In this document: in pieces, positions 55,822 to 64,000 of the stretch
Position numbering within the stretch: the first letter of the stretch is position 1
How the letters are laid out: every line of letters begins with the position of its first letter
NCBI GenBank assembly: GCA_017311315.1
Contig: CM029617.1
Coordinates: forward strand, 12,551,075 to 12,615,074
Source: Dendrocalamus latiflorus
Taxonomy: Eukaryota > Streptophyta > Magnoliopsida > Poales > Poaceae
DNA: 64,000 nt
Direction of reading: 5' to 3'
Program-made: the position numbers and the translations under genes
Notes under the pieces: model-generated
Databases searched by the model: none
What the model was told of the DNA's origin: nothing
What the model saw: only the letters and a program-made list of their open reading frames with translations

Positions 55822-58600
55822 ATGATGTTCGCACAGTCATCGCCACCATCATCGACGTTGCTGAATGTGTCTAATGCTCTGAAGATTAGGGTAACTAAGC
55901 ATGGCAAAGGAATATCAAAAAGGCTTGAGGGCCGCATGACTATCATGGAGGTCTCTCTAGGTGCGGTCTCTCTATATTTGAAGAAAGCAGCAGCAGCATT
56001 CTGATTTACCTGTGGGATAGTTGGAAGGAAACGGGTCCCTATCACCACAACAAGCTGGAATTTTCTAACAGAAGTACAACAAGAGCAGCTGTGGGTGAAA
56101 TTTCAAAGTCATTTGAGATCCCAGCGGAAGTCCAGGGACTTGTGCGATGGCAGGCATTCCTCACGATGGGAAAAGCATGGAAGATCTTCAAGAACACGCT
56201 TGTCACATAGTACATAAACAAGGATCAGATGCCCTTCACAAAGTATCCTTTTGTGTTGTCGGATACATGAGACGCTTTTGTGCGGATGAGGACGACGACC
56301 GAATTTCAATTGCAAAGTATGGCACACAAGGCTCTCTAGGCACAAAACACTCACCCCCACAGACTCAGCACAACTACATACGTGGGTACAATCCCGCAAT
56401 AGAGGAGGAAAGACAAGGTGCAATCCGATCAGAGGCCTCCCCACCATTTGCCATGGTCACAAATGAGCGCATCTAAAACTGGTTAAGAGAGATGTTATCA
56501 TCCACATATTGGGCACCTCCTCTTTCAAAAACCCCACAGATAAGAAAGTGTCCCAACGCTCGGTAAGATATGTTAATCTACCTAGTTGTTACTAAATCCA
56601 TAACTTCGTAGGGTCAAAAATAACATGATTGCCTCTTGCAACAAACATTGACTACTGAATTTTCCTAAGGCTCCTTCGAAGCGGTCAGGGACAGGGATAT
56701 ACTATCCATGGTCCTCAGAAACAAGGAGCACCTAGGTCGCACGCAAGGTCTTAGGGTTTATGTATCTTGAAGGCCCATTCCAAAACGACTCTAAGGCATA
56801 TAGGAGTAGCAAAAGATCCAAGGGTAAGTGTGAGGAATGGATGAAAGAGGATATTCATGCAGAACTTCAAGGAGAGATAGCATGATTGAGGGAACAACTA
56901 AATCAAGTCCTCAACCAGTCGCAAGCCACCCCCGTTATTGCGGAAGCTAGGCCCCCTCAATGTTGATGTAGATGCGCATCTACGCCACTTTCTAAACATA
57001 GTGATGTCCACTTACCTATCGACAACATCTAGGTAATGTACATATCTAGAATGCTATATGGATAGACCAATTGGACGCCTTAGCTAATCATGTATTTTTA
57101 TGTAGGAGCCTATGCCTTGCAACCTTAGAGTCAGGCTTGTTGACTCTATTCCTGTTGAGGCTAGGCGGGGGACGGTGTATCTATGCCTGCTAGAGACGCT
57201 GGTGCCCAGTGCCCAACTAGAGACCTGTTTCATGAAGGTCCAAGTGGACATGGTACATGATATTTTTAGGGTTGTCCCACAGGAGAACCCTCCAAATGAC
57301 GACATCATGATACTAGAGGATGCCATCTACAGATTCGTCCAGTGGTCCAAGAGGGGCATTGCCCTGGACCCTACAGTGCAGCTATCTCCACACAACCATG
57401 CCTGTCCAACAGAACTCTCTATGACTCCACCTCAACCTCCGCTTCAGAAGGCCACCATATCGGCTTCCATGGAGAGACACCAAAGAAACAAGAAAAACAT
57501 GCCGAGTCATCTCCCGAAAAGATGTATCGCAAGTGAGGTGCTAAAGCCAAATCAAAGAATATTAAGATGCTTCTCAAGCCCCGGACATACTCCCTCAGGA
57601 TTTCATTGGTCCTTGAGACACAATTACCCGGCCTTCGACTGGGTTGCAGAAGTTTGCAAGCCTGGTACATGCATAGGTCCAATGAGTGGAAGACAAATCG
57701 ACATGCCAGATTCATTGCTAGATACACGGTGGCACATTGCCTCCATAACTCGGGCTACTTCGTTATAGGCTTCGATGACTTATTCTAACTATTTAACCTC
57801 GATGCCATTGACACCCCACTTATATGATGTTGGACACTATAAGTGTGCATAATCAAGTTCTACATTCATGTAATACCGATAAATATCATAATTCATTGCT
57901 TATGTATAGATACATGATTTAACAAGCCTACCGATGGTGAGAACCGGTGGGTTTCCTTGACCCAAACTTAATCACTAAGCAATATATCAACAAAAACACA
58001 TCCTACATTGAAAATTACATAACAACGGGATTGCTTGCTCAGAGCAACAAGAACAACATTCTGGTACACTACAACTAGGGGCAAGTACTTCATTAGTTAT
58101 TATACAAATTTCATTTGTACTTTATATGCAACATGAACTTAGATATAATGACTACGGTGATATACATGAGTAGGTGGCTTTGGATTTTGATTATGATTAT
58201 ACTAAAATGGAGCAAGATAATATACCTTGATTCCCTACTATAGAAAGACCACGATTTCACCTATGTGAAACAAATAATTGATAGGTAAACTTATTTCCTC
58301 CATACATGATTCTATTGTAGTCTTCCCTGTTCGGTAGTCTTCCCTTCATTTGCAATGGCACTGCTAAGGGAGGGAAACATATGAAATCCAGTGCCACACT
58401 GCAACATAGGACACAATTTTCAGTACCCGCTACAACACAACAATCCTATATCACACTCCATAATAATGTCTCTAGATTGACTATACCTGTGTATGTTATT
58501 CTATTTTTGTAGTACCACTAGCAGCTATAGGGCAATGTATATGCATTCTACGTTTGCCGCCATATGCAAAAATTCGTGGGCACTAAGACAAATGATACAG
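55822..58600 (+). pseudogene. CACTA second gene, Ulp1 (C48) protease type, degenerate
   Basis: This is a plus-strand homologue of 11161-8831. 55822-55950 matches the first exon (ISKRLEGRMTIMEVS). 56130-56470 has a segment missing in the other copy (WQAFLTMGKAWKIFKNTLV). 56670-56820 has NKEHLGRTQGLRVYV. 57112-57370 encodes MPCNLRVRLVDSIPVEA... with PPNDDIMILEDAIYRFVQW. 57567-57790 has LGCRSLQAWYMHRSNEWK and FDDLF. 57950-58290 keeps GFLDPNLITKQYINKNTSYI, WILIMIILKWSKIIYLDS (Asp region), and about 58540 YVCRHMQKFVGTKTND. The catalytic His block and the Gln/Cys block are damaged and stops are frequent. Confidence 0.82.
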
Positions 58601-58682
58601 AGGTTTGTTAATTTGGCAATAATTATTTCATGATTATCAATATACATATACATATACATATATATACACACACACATATATA

Positions 58683-58797
58683 TATTGTATTGTATTGTAT
58701 TGTATTGTATTGTATTGTATTGTATTGTATTGTATTGTATTGTATTGTATTGTATTGTATTGTATTGAATTGAATTGTATTGTATTGTATTGTATTA
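58683..58797. repeat. (TATTG)n pentanucleotide microsatellite
   Basis: About 23 near-perfect TATTG units, preceded by a short (AT)/(CA) tract and followed by tatattatatta. Confidence 0.97.
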
Positions 58798-59141
58798 TAT
58801 TATATTATTATGACTTTACTTCTAGCGACAGGGCATGACAATTGACTTAAATATATTCGATCTTAACGAATTCTCCTAAGTTCGAGGACAGCTTTCCACC
58901 TTCTTGATGGCAGAGGTCATCCACTTTAAGAGAGAGTTCAACCCCGGTGATAATAATTAATAGGTGTTCAAACATTTGATTCACTTGTACTTCATCAAAC
59001 AATTCATTCAATTGTAATTCATTCAATTGTACTTCACTCAATTGCAATTCATTCAGTTGTAATTCATTTGTGAGATCTGTGTAATAATTGTCATGTGCTA
59101 TAAGATTTGCTATTATCTGTGATCTGCTTGCTTGTTTTTAG

Positions 59142-59545
59142 AGGGCATGGCTAGTATTTCCTGATGCTAATCAAAAAACAAAAATATTTTAGCTATTCAA
59201 AGGGCTATCACAGACAATTTGTAACACAAAACCATCTGTGATATGTCAGATATCATAGATGGTAATATAACCGTCTGTGATATCTGACACATCATAGATG
59301 GTTTTTTTATTTGTCATCTGTGATATATCAAATATCATAAACGATTATGTTTAAGAACCATTATGATATCTAACATATCATAAACAGTTATTTTAAAAAA
59401 CCATCTATGTTGTGACGTATCACAGACGGTTGGAGAGCTGTCTATGATAACCACCTATTATCACAGGCACAATAAATTAGAAGGTTCAGAAACCGTTTGT
59501 GATGAGTGTTTAGAACCTTCTGTGATGACCCTTTATGTGGTTGTG
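59142..59545 (+). repeat. conserved 3' block and right terminal array of the 15.7-kb CACTA
   Basis: The AGGGCATGGCTAGTATTTCC block (59142-59172) is followed by about fifteen degenerate ATCACAGACGG-type motifs (59205-59530) and the terminus TTTATGTGGTTGTG. Confidence 0.85.
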
Positions 59546-62416
59546 AGAAGGTTGGAATTGAATGGAGCTGAGGCTCCACATACTCGAGCTATGCGATCAA
59601 GAACTCATGTAGCTGCTTTGGTTGTTCACTCAACTGAAAGAACTGTGAATTTTAATTAACTCAAAATAGTGCAATTAGCAGTAATCAAGAAATATGAATT
59701 TAATTAAAACACATTTAATTACAAGAATGAATTACAACCATTGGCCTTGGGCCTTCCTAAAGAAAGTAAAGACATTATTACAATGCTTGGCTAATTACAA
59801 GAACCCTAAACAAATATGAAAGCATAATTAAATGCATGGTCAAGAGGGCATTTAGACAAAATTAAATAAATAGCATTGCATCCTTGCCTTGTCTAGTTTT
59901 TCTCGTATAATGCTCGACATTTAGAACACAAAACCGGCCACAACCCCCAGCTCGCGCCATTTTGTCGTACTCGGAGAGTGGGTAAAAAGAACAATCCAAT
60001 GTAGAGTAAAAAGAGAATAAAAGAAAGTCACCATCAGTACCCTCTGACTATTAAAAGCCAACTAGAGTGGATTCATTGAGGTTGCCAGATCGTCCCAGGC
60101 CGGTCGATGCCTCTCACCATAAGTTGGCTTTATCATCCAGCACCGAAAAATCCAACGTCCACATTTTTATAGACTTACCTAAGCCATAGAAAATCTAGCA
60201 CAGTGCACAACCCATGGTTTGGACCAATGGTCCATAAGCCCAACAAAGCCCCAAGACTCAATTGTGGATAGTGTGAGGGCATTTTGGTCATGAACAGTAC
60301 ATGAGAGAAGAAGATAGCCAAGTGCTTCTCCTTCTTAAGCCCTAGCTCATTTCTCTCTACCATTGCCCACTGCATTCACTGACAGCTGAGAAGAGCACCC
60401 AAAGCCAACCAAGGAAAGCCACCGGCACACCACTCGGACAAGCTAACCGATGGAACCCCATCATTGCATCTCTCATTCAAAGGCTAGAGAGCCACTTCCC
60501 AAAACCAATATCCCAGACATAGGAGAGAAAGAGAGGTAAGAGGAGAGCTGGAGAAGAGAGGCAAGAACATAGTGAAAGCCAAAGGAGAACATGGACCACC
60601 GAGGACCTAGTGGGCCAACTGTGAGGACCACAAGGTGACATCTTTGACAACGATAAGGGGACATCGCCACTTTGCCGTCCACGTGAGGACTACACTGCGA
60701 CCACCTCTAGCACCCTTACCACTTTCAACCCGACACAAGTAGGCCCACATTCTGTATCCCTTTTTGGTCCCACAGCAAAAGCACTATGCCCTTGGGTTCT
60801 TGATCTTCACAGCTTCTTATAGCTATTGGAGTGAAGAATTGGTGAATACTTGGGGAAAATTTTGAAGGCATCACTCACCCCCTCTGTTGTCATATCGGTT
60901 CTACACCCAAGGTCCTTGTGATCCTTGGATGGATTAGGTTCCTAAGATTCTCAGTAAAGTGTGTGCAAAGTTTCACATTACTTAGAGATGTATTTTGGAG
61001 ATTGCACCTTTTGCTCAAATTGAATTCCTATTCTGGAATCAAGAGTGCTGATAGACCACCCCAAGCCAGCGTTCAGACCAGTGGCCGGTCGGACTGGTCT
61101 TCACCTCAGTCAAACCAGACCATAGTAGTTAGACCAGTCCAAAGAGTTGAACTCTATTTGTTTCCACGCTTTTGGGCTTTGTTCGTGAGCTAAACTAGTC
61201 TTCCCAACTCTCAATAACTAGTAGAGTGAAAGTTTTGGAATACCTTTAGGAGGTTAAATTTGAAAGCATCATTTGCCCTCCTCTAAGTACCTTTTCACAA
61301 GCCATTTTTTGCCCTAAGTGTTAGGTTGACTACATACAGCTTGCTGTAGGTGCGGATGCACTCAGGGCTATACGGGGGCACATGCTCTCGGGCTGATTTT
61401 AATTTTTCTTACTCAGAGCCTAAGTTTACACAGTGTGCCCCTACATGCTTAAAACTAGTGCCACCACAACTTACATCCAAGCGGCCCACGTCAGCGTGTG
61501 GGCCAGAACTTCACCCATGGGCTCGTGTGGTGCACTCATCTAGGGCACGACCCAACGGGTAGGCCACAGTTGCACAGGTGCATAACACTAGATGCGGCCA
61601 TGCCCATGCCAGTCGCTAGCAATAGATTGGCTTGATTTACCTATTTGCTTACTCGCCCAAACGCCCACAAGTAGGTAACGCTCCCAGATAGCTAGACCAA
61701 ACGTCTTACCTACCCCTGTTCAGTTGGTCCCCAGACAACTTTCTTTCCTCCTCTACAGCGGCGACGATAGTCCAAGGTCATCCTGGTTCTTGGCTTCATA
61801 GCTAACAATCAACCTATCAAATAGGTACTTGCTTCAATATGTTATCATATTCCTCTGTTCCTCTCAATTCTACCTATTTTGTTCAAGGATAGGGGCTAAA
61901 TTTTGTGATTTATATTTTAGGGTTTCAATTCCATGATCTTTAAAATATTTGTGGCTTAGGGTTTTAATATTACAATGCCCTATTTTGATTTTTGCAACAA
62001 TTAAATTAGGGAATTTTTCAATGTGTTTTAATATCTAATTCAATGTGTTCTAACTTTCAATATTTGTCATCTCCCCATGGTAGGTAGTCCGTAGTCATGG
62101 AGCAATTTTTAAAAAGAAAGACACTAGGTTCAAGTGCAAATGCTACGAATATAGAAAGCCTAGAAATCAATTGGAAGAGGAGATTCATTTTGATCCAGGG
62201 AAAGGAAAATAATAGACGACTATCTCCCCAATTAGAAATATATGGTAAGAATAAAGTAATTGGATAATGGACCTTGCTAACCTCGCACATATGATTTTTC
62301 ATATACAATGTTTGGAAAGAAAAAGAGAAGATTTAATCTAGCATGGTTTGTTCTTGAATTCACTCTAGATCCTTAACTAATGGTGGGTTTCTTGATTTTG
62401 GTAAGTTGTTTAACTA
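59546..62416. other. gene-free stretch, probably decayed repeats
   Basis: I see no supported gene. 60840-60990 and 61215-61330 share diverged phrases (tagagtgaaagtttggaata, tttgaaagcatcatttgccc), hinting at an old duplication about 370 bp apart. 61060-61140 has gaccagt/ggtcggactggtc motifs typical of grass LTRs. A possible exon continuing the fragment at 43846 could begin at 59551, but nothing confirms it. Confidence 0.45.
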
Positions 62417-64000
62417 TAGGATCGTATGGCACAATCAGAGGGGGTGAATGATTGTCTCCGCTTTTTTACTACCTGAAATCACAACATACGCGGAGAAACA
62501 AAAACAATGCAATCTGAATTACCGAGTGTTAGTAACGACCGCAGCTGCCAGTTTGTACGTGGTCGAAGAAGCTATGTCGGAACAATGACTGCAGCTGTTT
62601 GCTTGAACGTGGTCGTAACCCTTTGTCGCCCGACTGCTTGGTACAACTACTCGATACAACCACTTGCCCCCCAAATGTTGCCCCGATCGCTCTTGACGAC
62701 AGCTCGCTACAACTGCTCACTTATGATCGCTCATCCCGAACACTCACTTACGACCGCTTGCTCATGAGTGCTTGGATCGATCGCCCACTCGTTCCGATCG
62801 CTCGGTACAACAATGGATCAATAATCTGATTATTTCGATCACTCTGTAGGATCTCAGATCGATCGCTTGCTTGTTCTGATCTCTTTGCATGACAACACCA
62901 CACGTGGTCGTATCCTTCTTTCGCCTATCGTCTCCAGTCGTTCGACCACCACCCGAACAAGTACACGCCGAAGACCACATAGAGCACAGAAAACAGAGGA
63001 AAAAGGTGATGCTCTCGAAGTCACCAGAGAGGAAAGAATCTGATCTATTATGTCATCTGCAAGTTCTTGGCTACAAAGTGCCTCACAGCACCCCTAAAAA
63101 CGTTCTCCACGAAAGCCCTAAAACCCATACGCTAGCATACAGCCTTCCCTGCTTTTATAGCCAGCGCACAAAGTGTGTTCAACTCAAACACCTCAAAACC
63201 ACGTCCCATATCCACCTGGACACGAACTCTATCTCTTTCTCAAATCAAAGGACCCAAAACCCTTCCTAACATGGGTTTTAACCAACTTGTACAAGTCATG
63301 GACTACATCCACAACCTATACAACACACACACGATACGGCCTCAAGAATATTCCCTCCTGTATCCCATCGTGCACCATCACTGTGTGCTCTCGTATGAGC
63401 CGAATCACCTCGTATGATTACCTGACCGTCTGGATCTCAGATTACCCCCTCCTAGTCCCGGTCTTCCTCGTCACCGACCGTAATCGTCTCCATGCCTCTA
63501 CGCAGCATTCACCTTTGACCTCCATGTGCTCTAGCATGAGCTCGACCACCTCACATGACATCACGACCGCTTGGACCTCAGATTACCCTCTCCTAGTCCC
63601 AGTCCTCCTCGTCACCGACCATAGCCGGCTCCATGCCCACCTGCACATGCAAAGACCAAAGAAACCATCTCCTTGCAACACACATTAGCAAAACACAACT
63701 TGTCTATCCCCAGACAAGAACAAAACCACCTATGACCATCTCCTAGGTCGTTTACGACCGCTCTGTTCTATCGCTAACTAAGATAGACCACCTACGACCA
63801 TGCACCAGGTCGTTTACGACCACACAGACCTATCGCTTACCAAAATAGATCTTCAGTCCAACCAATACGACTGCTAACTCGTAATCCACAAGTACTCATA
63901 AACCATACCGACAATCGAGTACTGACTACCGAGTCACAGCTGCAACACGTACTCGAAGTCTACAAGTATAGACAACATTTTGACCACTGACTAGACAACC
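62417..64000 (-). repeat. partial LTR-like repeat running off the window
   Basis: It begins TATAGGATCGTATGGCAC and AATCAGAGGGGGTGAATG, the same kind of edge as the solo LTR (TGTAGGATCAAG...GTGAATAGG) and unit A, followed by cgaccgct/gatcgct-rich sequence. The other edge is outside the window. Confidence 0.5.
63384..63840. repeat. tandem repeats inside the partial LTR
   Basis: Two copies of a 141-bp unit (63384 and 63525, sharing tgtgctct.g.atgagc and cagattaccc.ctcctagtcc). Then come two copies of a unit of about 72 bp (63730 and 63800 area, sharing ccacctacgaccat and aggtcgtttacgacc). Confidence 0.82.

Larger units (their letters stand above)
43863..59545 (+). mobile_element. 15.7-kb CACTA element, plus orientation, with nested insertions
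   Basis: The left end is TACTACTACAAAGAA (first C mutated to T) at 43863, and the right end is TTTATGTGGTTGTG (ending 59545), two changes from the inverse of CACTACTACATAAA. A perfect TSD aga occurs at 43860-43862 and 59546-59548. In order it contains a left array, TNP2 pseudogene, 3' block, internal array, TATA, leader, Ulp1-type pseudogene, 3' block and right array. This is the same architecture as the minus-strand inner element at 8123-14202. It is older, with more stops, and hosts a solo LTR and a gag-only retrotransposon that account for about 6.8 kb. Confidence 0.88.

Noticed and set aside
59444..59659. 71-codon frame after the 15.7-kb CACTA (ELNGAEAPHTRAMRSRTHVA)
   Set aside because: It starts inside the CACTA array. 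The part beyond could be an exon continuing the fragment at 43846, but nothing in sequence proves it.
62507..63688. Overlapping frames in the right-edge repeat
   Set aside because: They are low-complexity Thr/Ser/Cys translations of tandem gaccgct-type repeats, shared with the LTR-like structure.

Overview
The window reads as repeat-rich intergenic DNA from a grass nuclear genome, probably a panicoid such as a sorghum, maize, sugarcane or Setaria relative; the exact species cannot be told. The reasons are GC-rich intronless gene structure, CACTA elements with GCCGAGTG-type subterminal repeats, Tourist and Stowaway MITEs, and copia elements primed by initiator-Met tRNA. Only one gene looks like a functional host gene: an intact single-exon MATE-family transporter at 24601-26295 (+), with a TATA box and a Stowaway MITE in its promoter. 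Nearly everything else is transposable-element DNA, much of it resolvable to exact termini and target-site duplications (TSDs).

Layout. 1-4229: 5' half of a copia element (minus strand) with LTR, primer-binding site and a gag-pol frame broken by an eight-base homopolymer. 4230-8018: gene-free DNA with large microsatellites. 8022-15920: a CACTA element (TSD CTT) whose left array was hit by a second CACTA of the same family, 8123-14202 (TSD TCA). The inner copy carries a Ulp1-type protease gene and the N-terminus of a TNP2 transposase. The outer right end and its flank are tandemly duplicated to 16253. 16324-22789: five small DNA elements, namely two Tourist-like MITEs and three hAT elements, two of them with perfect 8-bp TSDs. 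24092-26601: the MATE gene and its control region. 27185-28001: a MITE-like element. 28722-35123: a CACTA element of a different family (GCCGAGTG repeats, TSD ATG) carrying a multi-exon Transposase_24-like gene. 35465-39088: a deleted copia element with both LTRs. 39300-43256: a gypsy gag remnant and a degenerate LTR full of minisatellites. 43863-59545: a 15.7-kb CACTA element (TSD AGA), same family as the 8-16 kb pair but in plus orientation. It has TNP2 and Ulp1 pseudogenes and is itself interrupted by a solo LTR (46125-47719) and a gag-only LTR retrotransposon (49619-54870). 59546-64000: unassigned repeats and another partial LTR.

The most interesting structural signal is in the CACTA elements. 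All three copies of the CAGACGGTT family carry, besides the two terminal arrays, a third internal array of the same repeat, placed directly upstream of a TATA-like box that would drive the second (Ulp1-type) gene. A conserved block of about 45 bp (a GGCTAGC/GCTAGCC inverted repeat plus AGGGCATG) lies downstream of both genes. The unrelated GCCGAGTG-family element also has an internal array just upstream of its second gene's leader. This suggests a modular two-unit design in which the element's own DNA-binding protein could regulate an internal promoter as well as the ends. That is an inference from sequence layout only.
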